IMG/VR virus record: IMGVR_UViG_3300046680_000436 | Coordinates: 1-38,067 of that record | Direction: 5' to 3' (one strand) | DNA from: a virus | DNA: 38,067 bases | In this document: positions 30,814-38,067 of the stretch, in pieces | Layout: the number at the start of each line of letters is the position of its first letter | Numbering within the stretch: the stretch's first letter is position 1 | Position numbers and translations under genes: made by a program | The notes under the pieces: generated by a model | What the model was told of the DNA's origin: nothing | The model's database searches: none | Seen by the model: the letters and a program-made list of their open reading frames with translations, nothing else

Positions 30814-32888
30814 TCTTTTCTGTAGCGATACGCTTCGAATCCCGCGGCCGCCAGCGGCAGTCCCTTTGTCCAGGGCTTATTTTGGGCCAATAGCCGGGAC
30901 AAATCCTCGTGGCTGAATTCCGGTACGTCGGGCGCGTCCGTAATCAACTCATCGTGCACCGTCAGCCGGATATCGTAGCCGGCCGCCTGGATTTCCGGCA
31001 TGTTGTGCGCCATTACGTTACGGGCAAACTTTTGGCACAGATTCTCGAAAAACTTCCCGCCGTAGGTCTTGACCCGCGACCACTGCTTGCTGTACTGGTT
31101 CACGCCGGCATAGCTGATTCCGCCACTATTGTCGACGCGCGGCGAGGGGTACGCCAGGCAATCCCCGCTCGGCAGCATCATGCGCAGCCAGTTTGCGTCA
31201 CGCCGGAAATGCACCATGCCGACGGGGAACGCCACGCCAGGCTTGTAAATCGCCTGGCGCGCTGCGTCTTCCAGTTCGTCCCACATGGCAACAATTTTCG
31301 GATTTGTTTGCCGCCACAGCCGTTTTAACGATTCGCAGACGCAGAACACCTCATCGGTCAGCCCGAATATCGGGCGTTTGGTTTCCTTGGCCCACTCTAG
31401 GAAGCCCTGAGCTTCGCGCCAGATCGCAGCAGGAATCGAATCGATCACGGCGTCGGTCATGTCGTCCAGGTCAAGGCCGTAAGTCGCTGCAAACGTCAGG
31501 AAAGCGCCCACACCGCCACCATATCCGAGCCCGAGTTCCTGCACCTTGCCGATCTGGCGTTGCGCCTTGTCCACGTCTTCGGGGTCGATGCGCGAGGACC
31601 GGGCGTATGCCAGCTTGTACAGATCCGGGCCGGTGCCGGCGTCGAAATCACGGAACGCCTGCAACTTCCATTTCTCGCCGGCCAGATAGGCGGCGGCGCG
31701 GCCTTCGATATTGGACAAGTCGGTCACTACCAGCTTCCTGCCGGGCGGTACGATGATGACGCCACGCATGCAGTTTGCCGTCAGCTCCATGACGTTATCG
31801 ACGATCAAGTCAGCGCAGCCTAACTTGATGGCTTCGATACCAATATCGATATCAGCTTGCGGCAACGTCGGCCGCAAGAAGTTCTGAGGCTGCAGCAGGC
31901 GGCCGGCCCACCGCTGTGTGCGGCTGGCGCCGGAAAACTGCAGCAACCCGCGCATGTAGCCGTCCGACGAGATGCCTTTGACAATCCGCTTGTACTTGCT
32001 CACTGAGCTGGTAGATGCTTGGAGCCGGATATGGATCAAATCCTTGACCCCGTCCGGGAGATCGGGATCGGTCAGCCGGCGCTCGAGCGTATCCGCTTTC
32101 ATGTCAGGCAACGAGATACCATATTCAGCCAGGATATGCCCGAGCAGCTTATCGCGCTGCGTGGCGGCCTGGATGACGCCGCTTGTGGCTTCCTGCACCT
32201 GGATCGCCAGACCGGCCTGGGCGATGTCTACCGTTTCAATCGCTTTTTGCGCCAGCTCCAGGTCGATGTAGACGCCGCGTTGATTGATCTCCTGGTCCAG
32301 GTGCCAGAGATCCCGCTCGAACTTGTTGTTCGGGTAGTTCCACTGCGGAATTTTCGGCTGCAGTGCGCGCATCGAAGTAATGTCCGACTTGGCGTACTCG
32401 ATGAATTCAGCCCATTCAACCGGGTGCGTTTCCCGGGTTGCGCGGCGCGTTTTCTGGTTCTTGGGCCGGGGCTTGCAAAACAACTGGATCAGCTGCTTGC
32501 CGCGTTTTTGCTTGGCAATGTCTTCGGGCAGCTTGAAAATCTCACAGAGCTTGTCGAGGCTACCCGGCAGGCCGTGGCACAGGGCTTGCACCATGAGATC
32601 ACGATGCTTGTTTCGGTGCATCATGCTGTAAATACCCGGCAACGCATGACTTAAAATAGTGTTGTCAAACATACCACTATTTTGACCCCAATATTCAGGG
32701 CATTCCGTGATAGCTTCGATCAAAGCCCCCGGCATCGGGGAGCCTGTGGTGAGATCCCAACAACGTACCGGCTCGTCGTCCACCGCCCATGTCCACAGCA
32801 TGACCTCGGCGTTCTCGGCGTAAGCGTGTGTGCCGTTGTTGATCGGCACTCCGCTGTACGTTTCCAGATCCCACCACAGTTTTTTCAT
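30810..32888 (-). CDS. DNA polymerase I family (PolA type)
   Basis: A 692-residue replicative polymerase. The 3'-5' exonuclease has D7-L-E9-TYS, QNSGMFDNTIL and YAKSDITSMRAL. The polymerase has motif A TDLSNIEGRAAAYLAGE near residue 390, motif B in KVQELGLGYGGG and motif C VHDELI near residue 646. There is no 5'-3' exonuclease domain. Length and motifs match the phage-type PolA found with VRR-NUC, DUF2815 and DUF2800 genes. Start overlaps the upstream stop (ATGA). Confidence 0.95.
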   Translation of the reverse strand: MKKLWWDLETYSGVPINNGTHAYAENAEVMLWTWAVDDEPVRCWDLTTGSPMPGALIEAITECPEYWGQNSGMFDNTILSHALPGIYSMMHRNKHRDLMVQALCHGLPGSLDKLCEIFKLPEDIAKQKRGKQLIQLFCKPRPKNQKTRRATRETHPVEWAEFIEYAKSDITSMRALQPKIPQWNYPNNKFERDLWHLDQEINQRGVYIDLELAQKAIETVDIAQAGLAIQVQEATSGVIQAATQRDKLLGHILAEYGISLPDMKADTLERRLTDPDLPDGVKDLIHIRLQASTSSVSKYKRIVKGISSDGYMRGLLQFSGASRTQRWAGRLLQPQNFLRPTLPQADIDIGIEAIKLGCADLIVDNVMELTANCMRGVIIVPPGRKLVVTDLSNIEGRAAAYLAGEKWKLQAFRDFDAGTGPDLYKLAYARSSRIDPEDVDKAQRQIGKVQELGLGYGGGVGAFLTFAATYGLDLDDMTDAVIDSIPAAIWREAQGFLEWAKETKRPIFGLTDEVFCVCESLKRLWRQTNPKIVAMWDELEDAARQAIYKPGVAFPVGMVHFRRDANWLRMMLPSGDCLAYPSPRVDNSGGISYAGVNQYSKQWSRVKTYGGKFFENLCQKFARNVMAHNMPEIQAAGYDIRLTVHDELITDAPDVPEFSHEDLSRLLAQNKPWTKGLPLAAAGFEAYRYRKD

Positions 32889-33088
32889 GTCAGATCGACT
32901 TCGAATTCAGCTTCGAGAACGTTAGAAGGGTTAGGCGTTTTTTTTGTCGGTGTGTTACGGCTCCAGATACCATAACTGGTAGTGTCTCCCCTTTTTTCAG
33001 CAGCAACGCACCATTTGCACGCTGCGAGGAAAGTGGTGGTGGTGGTGACTGGCATCGTCTTTCCGCCGAGTTCTTTCACATAAAACAT
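32885..33088 (-). CDS. Small Cys-containing hypothetical protein
   Basis: A 67-residue protein (MFYVKELGGKTMPVTTTTTFLAACKWC start). ATG 33088 has GAGG eight bases upstream. It contains a run of five Thr and a CxxC. It overlaps the 3' end of the upstream HTH gene by 92 bases in another frame, and its stop overlaps the polymerase start. No family recognised. The overlap makes it hard to say which of the two reading frames is correct in that stretch. Confidence 0.55.
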   Translation of the reverse strand: MFYVKELGGKTMPVTTTTTFLAACKWCVAAEKRGDTTSYGIWSRNTPTKKTPNPSNVLEAEFEVDLT

Positions 33089-33416
33089 GATCTATCCTCT
33101 CTAAAGTCCTAAACACGGAGCGCCGGCCCACCCCTCGAACCAGTTCTTTCCAGCTGGTTTTTTTTTGTTCCTCTGTCGGCTCCGTGTCCCACCAATCCTT
33201 TTCCTGCGAGTCCGACCAGCGCGGTGTAAGCCGGTACGGCTGGTGGCAACCGGCGGCCATTTGACCGATGAGATTGTCTCGAACACAGCGCTCCACGAGA
33301 ACACGTGCCATGCCTTTAGAAAGACCAAGCGCCTCCTGCACGTCGTTTCGCGTACCACCTTCCTTGGCGATACGCAGCACCACTTCGATATTTTCGGGCG
33401 TCATAATCGGTTTCAT
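32997..33416 (-). CDS. Winged-helix DNA-binding protein
   Basis: A 139-residue protein with ribosome site AGGAGG. Residues 7-50 form a helix-turn-helix (ENIEVVLRIAKEGGTRNDVQEALGLSKGMARVLVERCVRDNLIG). Residues 51-90 have QPYRLTPRWSDSQEKDWWDTEPTEE. The tail includes a five-His run and a Cys pair at the end. The final 30 residues lie where the next gene begins and have odd composition, so a lost stop or frameshift is possible. It follows the terminator at 33431-33454, which may limit its expression. Likely a regulator of the replication region. Confidence 0.65.
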   Translation of the reverse strand: MKPIMTPENIEVVLRIAKEGGTRNDVQEALGLSKGMARVLVERCVRDNLIGQMAAGCHQPYRLTPRWSDSQEKDWWDTEPTEEQKKTSWKELVRGVGRRSVFRTLERIDHVLCERTRRKDDASHHHHHFPRSVQMVRCC

Positions 33417-33430
33417 GAGGGCCTCCTAAG

Positions 33431-33454
33431 AGAAAAGGCCCGGTCTCCCGGGCC
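33431..33454 (-). terminator. Intrinsic terminator inside the leftward operon
   Basis: On the minus strand GGCCCGG-GAGA-CCGGGCC (arms 33448-33454 and 33437-33443), a perfect 7-bp stem with four-base loop, followed by TTTTCTCTT. It lies just after the DUF2815 stop and just before the HTH gene's ribosome site. It should reduce transcription into the polymerase genes. Confidence 0.85.
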
Positions 33455-33459
33455 ACAAG

Positions 33460-34011
33460 TTACGCCAGGTCGTCGCTAGGGGCTTCGATGCTGTCGAATT
33501 CGTCTTCGTCGATCTTGCCGGCGCCGCCGAACGAATCCCCGTCCCGCAGGAACTGGATACCCATCAAGCCGGCGCGCATGCCGCTGTTCTCACCGTCCTG
33601 GGCGTAGATGTCGAAAGAACAGTTCACGTAACAGCCGGCGTACGGCTTGCCGTCTTTTGGCACCAGCGCGTTTTTGTATTGGTCGATAAGCAGCGGCCGG
33701 CCGTCAGCTTGCTTGCGGTGGGTGCCGATATACATCATTCCTTGGAAACCTTCGTATTCTTTCAGGTCGCCCTTTTGGTAGCAGAACTTGTTGGAATTGC
33801 CGCGCATCGATTCCAGCATGGCCTGCCACTTCTTCGGCCACTTGGCCCTGGCCTCGGTTTCAATCGCGCTCAGGATAGCCTTGTCGTTCGCCGAGCCGGG
33901 CTCGACCAAGAACGTAGCGCTGTGCCGGAAAGGGCCTTTGCCCTGGTATTGCTCGGGCTCGAACACAGAGGAGCAAAAAGCTATCCGGACATCGTTCAAT
34001 TTCACTCTCAT
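33460..34011 (-). CDS. DUF2815 ssDNA-binding-like protein
   Basis: A 183-residue protein with the family outline: MRVKLNDVRIAFCSSVFEP start, FRHSATFLVEPGS, a helix with KAILSAIETEARAKWP, PYAGCYVNCSFDIYAQDGENSG, then GLMGIQFLRDGDSFGG and an acidic tail (IDEDEFDSIEAPSDDLA). The acidic C-terminus is typical of single-stranded DNA-binding proteins that recruit partners. I recall DUF2815 as an ssDNA-binding OB-fold family. It is next to DUF2800 as in many phages. Confidence 0.85.
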   Translation of the reverse strand: MRVKLNDVRIAFCSSVFEPEQYQGKGPFRHSATFLVEPGSANDKAILSAIETEARAKWPKKWQAMLESMRGNSNKFCYQKGDLKEYEGFQGMMYIGTHRKQADGRPLLIDQYKNALVPKDGKPYAGCYVNCSFDIYAQDGENSGMRAGLMGIQFLRDGDSFGGAGKIDEDEFDSIEAPSDDLA

Positions 34012-34023
34012 TTTTGTTTCTCC

Positions 34024-35271
34024 TTAAACTAGATCCGAACCGGGATCGACGGGGTTAAATTCATCAACCAGGGGTTTGATTTCAAGCGGGGTGCGCTTGT
34101 CCGATACATGGGCCACATGCGGCTTGCCCGACTTTTGCGTGATCATGCCCTCGACTTTCTTGGCGCGCCGCGGCTGGTCTTTCAACAGGTCCAGAATCGG
34201 TTTGGGGCCGAGCAGTTTGAAACTGTACATTTCCTCTTGCTTGAGCCGGAAGGATTTGAGCAGTTTTTCCGCGTCTTCATCCGAGTCCCAAGACCGATTA
34301 CCCTTGCGCCCTTCCACCAGCTTCGTGCCCGGCACTTCGCGGCCTTGCAGCAGCTCGTATTCAATGCGGCCGCGCACGGCTTTGGTCCAATCCTCGATGA
34401 AGTCCAGCGCCGGCCAGATGTCGCCCAGATCGTTGTTTGACAGCAGGGTCACTTCCGCTGGCGGGTGCATGGCGTCGAAGTCCAATCCGATCACCTCTTT
34501 CACTTTCTCCGAGCGCGCAGGGCACACGCCCTTAGCACGGCACCATTCACACTGCTTGGCGCCAGGGTTGAAGTCCTCGGCTTTCAGTGCGCGCTGGTCG
34601 CGCATGTGGTGGATCAACACCGCGCGACCGGCGGCGGGGGCGGCCGTGAGGTCGATCCAGTCCTGCAGGTCCTTGACGCTGAAAGACCACTCAGTAGGCG
34701 CACCGATAGCCGGCTGGTCGATCACCGCTGTTACGGTCTGGAAATCCGCAACCAAGCCGAATTTTTCCAGCGCGCCGGCGGCGTACAGCATGAGCTGCGG
34801 ATTGTTCTCGACCTCGACTTCTTTGTAACCGAACTTGGCGTCGATAGGACAAATCTCAGCGCGCCCGTCCGGCCAAGTGGCGATCAGCACCACGTCAGCG
34901 CGGCCGGTGGCACCTACCTCACCTGTGATTTGTGAAATAGGCACATCCTGCTCGACCTCGATCTGGACCTCGGCGCCGGCCAGCTTATACGCCTGTACCC
35001 TGTCCGCGATATTGTCCAGAACCTGCTGCACCTGGTCAGCGAATTCCTGATCGACAGTGTTGCCCTTCGCCATGATGCTACCGATCAAGCCTTGCGCCGA
35101 TAATTTAGACGTAAGGCAAGCCGCCAGCAGTTCGTGTTTATCGGTCCCGAGATCTGCAGCTGTCGTATCCCGAATGTCAGGCTGGTCGGCTTCGGCGGCC
35201 AAGGAATTTGCGCAGTTGACCCACTTGGCCGCGCCCGAGGGGCTGAGAAGCGCGTGGTATTCTTCGGTCAT
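34024..35271 (-). CDS. DUF2800 nuclease-like protein (Cas4/RecB-type)
   Basis: A 415-residue protein. I chose ATG 35271 (MTEEYHALLSPSGAAKWVNC) over an earlier frame start at 35394: GGGGGG lies upstream, it overlaps the preceding stop, and the family starts with HxxLSPSxAxxW. The PD-(D/E)xK-type core shows ATGRADVVLIA and ICPIDAKFGYKEV (D-A-K near residue 143). A Cys cluster CEWCRAKGVC near residues 241-250 may bind iron-sulphur. DUF2800 is a usual partner of DUF2815, probably an exonuclease in recombination. Confidence 0.85.
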   Translation of the reverse strand: MTEEYHALLSPSGAAKWVNCANSLAAEADQPDIRDTTAADLGTDKHELLAACLTSKLSAQGLIGSIMAKGNTVDQEFADQVQQVLDNIADRVQAYKLAGAEVQIEVEQDVPISQITGEVGATGRADVVLIATWPDGRAEICPIDAKFGYKEVEVENNPQLMLYAAGALEKFGLVADFQTVTAVIDQPAIGAPTEWSFSVKDLQDWIDLTAAPAAGRAVLIHHMRDQRALKAEDFNPGAKQCEWCRAKGVCPARSEKVKEVIGLDFDAMHPPAEVTLLSNNDLGDIWPALDFIEDWTKAVRGRIEYELLQGREVPGTKLVEGRKGNRSWDSDEDAEKLLKSFRLKQEEMYSFKLLGPKPILDLLKDQPRRAKKVEGMITQKSGKPHVAHVSDKRTPLEIKPLVDEFNPVDPGSDLV

Positions 35272-35453
35272 AATTGACCCCCCGGAAGTGGTTTTACATT
35301 GCCCGCTGAAACAAGAGATTCGTAGCCAACTGCGGGCCTGTTTATCCATATGCGCCACTGGTCTGCGCGTTCTCGTCCTTTCGGGGGATTGCAAATGACG
35401 GCTATTTCATTGCTATAAATAACCCGTTGACCGATAAAATAGAGGGGTTGCAT
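35268..35453 (-). CDS. Small hypothetical protein
   Basis: A 61-residue basic protein (MQPLYFIGQRVIYSNEIAVICNPP start) with a beta-rich first half. ATG overlaps the upstream stop (TAATG) and its stop overlaps the DUF2800 start (ATGA), a tight translational chain. No family known. Confidence 0.6.
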   Translation of the reverse strand: MQPLYFIGQRVIYSNEIAVICNPPKGRERADQWRIWINRPAVGYESLVSAGNVKPLPGGQL

Positions 35454-35899
35454 TACGCCCCCGCTTCCGGATCCAGGTCACCGGACAATACCAGATTGCC
35501 CTCGTGCACGAACAGCGCGTACTGATCTTCTTTCAGATCAGGGCCTTTCTTGGCGCCATAACGCGCAAGCAACGCGACGACCTTATCCCGGCTCTTAGCC
35601 GAGATCGCCAGGATCAGCTTTTTCACGTCGTCGTAAGTCGGCTCTGGCAAAGATGACTCGGTAGTCGGTGCAGACGCTTTCGACGACTTGTCGGTCGTAG
35701 GCGCTTCCGCAGACTTTTTTTCACCGATTTCCTTTTTCTTGTCGGCGTTCACAATTTCCGTTGCGCGTTGTTCTATTTTTTCTTCCATTCGCGTGAGCGC
35801 CTTGGGCGCCACGTCCAATGATGTCCCTCCCCCACGATGCGCGGCCGCGAGTTCGTTAATAGCCTGCGCCAACATTTCGATGCTTGATTCGAGCGACAT
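35453..35899 (-). CDS. Phage hypothetical protein with helical C-terminal domain
   Basis: A 148-residue protein with AAGGAG ribosome site. Residues 1-35 are helical (SSIEMLAQAINELAAAH), 45-85 are a charged Lys/Glu/Ala/Ser linker, and the C-terminal domain reads YDDVKKLILAISAKSRDKVVALLARYGAKKGPDLKEDQYA. I recall similar ends in phage early proteins (a small helical domain ending in L-x-x-Y-G), but no function. It is upstream of the DUF2800/DUF2815 genes. Confidence 0.6.
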   Translation of the reverse strand: MSLESSIEMLAQAINELAAAHRGGGTSLDVAPKALTRMEEKIEQRATEIVNADKKKEIGEKKSAEAPTTDKSSKASAPTTESSLPEPTYDDVKKLILAISAKSRDKVVALLARYGAKKGPDLKEDQYALFVHEGNLVLSGDLDPEAGA

Positions 35900-35910
35900 T
35901 ACTTTTCTCC

Positions 35911-36582
35911 TTAGAATTTGTACTTCAATGACAACAAATGCGTGTGCTTCCAGATTGTGGAGGAGGAGTCATTCTTTACCCCGTCATTGGAAAAATATTG
36001 ATACGACAGCGTGAAGTTATTGCGCCCGACGGACAGCCCGTACATCGAACTCCACACCCAACGATTCATGTTCCGTGCATACACCGTTTGCGGCGGTACA
36101 CTCGGGTTCGGCTGCCAGTCGTAGACAACTTCCGAGAACAGGGGCTTGTGCAGGTAGGGCCCGATCTCAGCGCCTAGCCGCCAGCCATTTATAACGACGT
36201 AGGGCTCTACCGAAAACAAAACCCCTTGGTCGTGACCGCTGCCTACAAAATTTGCCAACGGCAGGCACTTCCCGTTGCACTTCTTGGCGCCCACATCATA
36301 ATTCGCATCATCCGGTGTGGCCACCGCCTGGGTATGGACCGCGCCCAAATATACCCAATCGACGTGATAAGCCAGACCGTAACCTGGACGACGCCACAAG
36401 TCACCCGTTACCCCGATCTCCACCGCTGTCGGAGTCAACTGCAGGCTGTTCTGGAAACCTTCCTGATACCAGTAACCGTCAGCCTTTTTATCGTAGTGCG
36501 CACCACCTACGCCCATTTCAAAATCGACCGCCCCGGCTGACAGGCAAAAACATGTTAAAAATAAAAAGGCGGTCGATTTCAT
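35911..36582 (-). CDS. Secreted outer-membrane beta-barrel protein
   Basis: A 223-residue protein with a signal peptide (MKSTAFLFLTCFCLSAGA, likely cleaved after A18) and a mature part of alternating aromatic/polar strands (DFEMGVGGAHYD, YGLAYHVDWVYLGAV, WVWSSMYGLSVGRNNFTLSYQYF). The last strand ends LLSLKYKF with terminal Phe, the sorting signal recognised by the Bam complex. It therefore goes to the outer membrane. The ATG has GGAG about 9 bases upstream. It could block superinfection or alter the surface. The segment YQYFSNDGV slightly resembles lipid A deacylase (PagL-type) sites, but the catalytic His is absent. Confidence 0.8.
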   Translation of the reverse strand: MKSTAFLFLTCFCLSAGAVDFEMGVGGAHYDKKADGYWYQEGFQNSLQLTPTAVEIGVTGDLWRRPGYGLAYHVDWVYLGAVHTQAVATPDDANYDVGAKKCNGKCLPLANFVGSGHDQGVLFSVEPYVVINGWRLGAEIGPYLHKPLFSEVVYDWQPNPSVPPQTVYARNMNRWVWSSMYGLSVGRNNFTLSYQYFSNDGVKNDSSSTIWKHTHLLSLKYKF

Positions 36583-36607
36583 GGTGTTCTCCTATGAGGC
36601 GTAGGAC

Positions 36608-36961
36608 TTAGTCTTCGACGCGGCGCCAGCCTTCCGGCGAGTATTCGCGTTGCCGGCGGATTTCGTAATTGCCGGGGGTGATCTTGATCGTTTCGTGCGT
36701 GTCATAGCTGCGCAGATGCTCCAACAACGTTTCGGTCGCGTCCGTTGCTTCGATCACCTGCAGATACGACATCATAGGATCGCCTGTCGTCAGCAGCCGC
36801 ACGTTAGGCCGTGCTTCGATCACATGGTTGTGACCCGTTTCGCTGTGGGCGACGACGAATTGCCCTTTTTCGGCTGTAACTGCTACAGCGTTAGCCGGGA
36901 TGGATTCGATACGAATGATCATCAGGTCCCCTTGTGCTGCCATTTTGTTAAAAGTCTTCAT
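36608..36961 (-). CDS. Conserved small partner of the repeat protein
   Basis: A 117-residue protein, 15 bases after the stop of the repeat-protein gene and with AAGGAG upstream. Motifs: AAQGDLMIIRIESIP, VVAHSETGHNHVIE, DTHETIKITPGNYEIRRQREYSPEGWRRVED. Several His residues (SETGHNH; DTHE) could bind metal, and the order of strands suggests a cupin-like or other beta barrel. I recall relatives beside AAT-repeat/DUF6745-like proteins in phages and bacteria; this is memory, not a search. Function unknown. Confidence 0.7.
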   Translation of the reverse strand: MKTFNKMAAQGDLMIIRIESIPANAVAVTAEKGQFVVAHSETGHNHVIEARPNVRLLTTGDPMMSYLQVIEATDATETLLEHLRSYDTHETIKITPGNYEIRRQREYSPEGWRRVED

Positions 36962-36976
36962 TTCAATACTCCTTGG

Positions 36977-38067
36977 TTAAGTACGTACTTCGGGTGAAAA
37001 ATCTTTAGGGTCAAGACCGTAGGTCCATGCGTTTGCCTGGATTGCGGTCTTCATGTTCGGCGGGACGGGAAGTGCAAACTGGCGACCTGTGCCACATTTC
37101 ACTTGCAAGAAACGCTCACGGCCGGAGTCTGGTAAGTCGACCTCGAGCAGCGTTCCTATTTCCTCGTCACCGTCTTCGTCAATAACCCGAGCATTCAGTT
37201 CGTTGAGGATTTTTGACCAGCCGACAATTTCACACGCCGCGCGGCGTTGTTCGATGTTCGACCAGGTAAGCGCTTCTTTCGCAGAAGGTGGCTTGCCGCT
37301 CACCCATTCTCCCGGAATTGCCACGCCGTGCCAGTAATACAGGCTCCACCCATCGCGCCACCGATGAGAGGGACCGTTTTCGCAATGTGGGCGGTTTTCG
37401 TTGTCGACTTTCAAAATCTCAGGAAAATCACTCACCATACAGAAATCTTCGTGCATGACACGGAAACCGCCTTCAATTGCACACTGTTCCCAAGCCGCAT
37501 ACTTCTCGTGAACAGGTAATCTCAAGCCTAAAATGTCGCGACATGCGGAGAGATAGCAATCATAAGACGCCCACATATTTCCCCCCTGATACGCCGCCGA
37601 CCATCGCTGCGCGCATTTCAGACCCCCAAAACCCGCCAAATCTTCGCAAGCAGCTGCCGCGTCGGTTGCCGCGCCGGTTGCCGCGTCGGTTGCCGAGCGG
37701 GTTGCCGAGCGGGTTGCCGCGTCGGTTGCCGAGCGGGTTGCCGAGCGGGTTGCCGCGCCGGTTGCCGCGCCGGTTGCCGCGCCGGTTGCCGAGTAGGTTG
37801 CCGCGCCGGTTGCCGCGCCGGTTGCCGAGCGGGTTGCCGCGTCGGTTGCCGAGTAGGTTGCCGCGTCGGTTGCCGCGTCGGTTGCCGCGTCGGTTGCCGA
37901 GTAGGTTGCCGAGAGGGTTGCCGAGTAGGTTGCCGCGCCGGTTGCCGCGCCGGTTGCCGAGCGGGTTGCCGCGTCGGTTGCCGAGTAGGTTGCCGAGTAG
38001 GTTGCCGCGTCGGTTGCCGCGTCGGTTGCCGAGTAGGTTGCCGCGCCGGTTGCCGAGCGGGTTGCCG
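36977..38067 (-). CDS. Tetrapeptide-repeat protein, C-terminal part (enters at the contig end)
   Basis: The frame is open from the last bases of the window. It has 33 complete X-[A/S]-A-T units and one degenerate DAAA, then a unique C-terminal domain of about 224 residues. A TTG at 37639 could start a shorter product, but the frame remains open upstream and no ribosome site is present. The C-terminal domain has SYDCYLSACRDILGLRLPVHEKY, FRVMHEDFCMVSDFPEILKVD, NENRPHCENGPSHRWRDG and SLYYWHGVAIPGEW. These match what I recall of DUF6745, an uncharacterised domain. The N-terminal half is at 1-546. Enzyme or binding function unknown; HCENGPSHRWRDGW is rich in conserved-looking His, Cys and Trp. Confidence 0.85.
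   Translation of the reverse strand, partial: ATRSATGAATYSATDAATDAATYSATYSATDAATRSATGAATGAATYSATLSATYSATDAATDAATDAATYSATDAATRSATGAATGAATYSATGAATGAATGAATRSATRSATDAATRSATRSATDAATGAATDAAAACEDLAGFGGLKCAQRWSAAYQGGNMWASYDCYLSACRDILGLRLPVHEKYAAWEQCAIEGGFRVMHEDFCMVSDFPEILKVDNENRPHCENGPSHRWRDGWSLYYWHGVAIPGEWVSGKPPSAKEALTWSNIEQRRAACEIVGWSKILNELNARVIDEDGDEEIGTLLEVDLPDSGRERFLQVKCGTGRQFALPVPPNMKTAIQANAWTYGLDPKDFSPEVRT
37652..38067. repeat. 12-bp tandem repeat array, right end
   Basis: Thirty-three full 12-bp units (37664-38059), a degenerate unit at 37652-37663 and a partial one at the end. The unit types are the same four as at the left end, with one extra variant encoding LSAT near 37907. Across both arrays, units whose first residue is D or G always carry A second, and units with R, Y or L always carry S. 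The end and the start of the window are out of phase by one base. Confidence 0.97.

Noticed and set aside
37637-37639. TTG as the start of the DUF6745-like gene
   Set aside because: No ribosome site upstream, and the frame stays open through the whole repeat array to the ATG at 546.

Overview
The window looks like one nearly complete genome of a tailed double-stranded DNA phage, most likely a podovirus-type phage of a Gram-negative, GC-rich bacterium. Reasons: large terminase, portal, an N4-gp56-like major capsid protein, a P22-like connector, tail and ejection-type proteins but no tape measure or sheath; a holin/GH108 lysis cassette; and a phage-encoded protein with a signal peptide and an outer-membrane beta-barrel C-terminus. 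No integrase, CRISPR array, tRNA or rRNA was seen. Both contig ends lie inside the same 12-bp tandem repeat. It reads as in-frame tetrapeptide repeats of a single leftward gene, so the contig is probably a circular or circularly permuted molecule cut by assembly within that repeat.

Layout. (1) 1-546 (-) and 36977-38067 (-): the two halves of one gene with a unique 93-residue N-terminus, at least 55 X-[A/S]-A-T repeats and a C-terminal domain that resembles DUF6745. (2) 710-3668 (+): early rightward operon with a Cro/YdaS-like regulator, a small protein, a primase-polymerase/helicase, an iteron-like cluster that may be the origin, and a zinc-ribbon protein. (3) 3717-4442 (-): four tiny genes joined by short overlaps or gaps. 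(4) 4443-4997: non-coding divergent promoter region. (5) 4998-27212 (+): late operon with terminase, portal, an M48-like metalloprotease, fibre, scaffold, capsid, connector, tail, collar fibre, lysis genes, a 2OG-Fe(II) dioxygenase-like enzyme, a cupin, ejection-type proteins, a PurD-like ATP-grasp protein and a putative small terminase. An antisense HNH homing endonuclease (15892-16344) and an antisense small membrane gene (25086-25289) interrupt it. (6) 27151-36961 (-): leftward replication/recombination region with SNF2-type helicase, VRR-NUC nuclease, family A DNA polymerase, DUF2815 ssDNA-binding-like protein and DUF2800 nuclease-like protein, followed upstream by the outer-membrane protein and a small partner of the repeat protein.

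Regulation. Four leftward promoters (before 546, 4442, 25289 and 30750) share a 10-bp palindrome AGCANNTGCT whose last base is the first base of the -10 box. The copies at 30791 and 4484 sit in strong sigma70 promoters with 16-bp spacers. The Cro-like protein is the natural candidate to bind them. The two main rightward promoters share TATACTCGCG instead. Good intrinsic terminators follow the capsid gene (14302-14325) and the DUF2815 gene (33431-33454).

The least explained parts are the tetrapeptide-repeat protein with its partner gene, and the enzymes (ATP-grasp, 2OG oxygenase, cupin, M48-like protease) embedded in the late operon.
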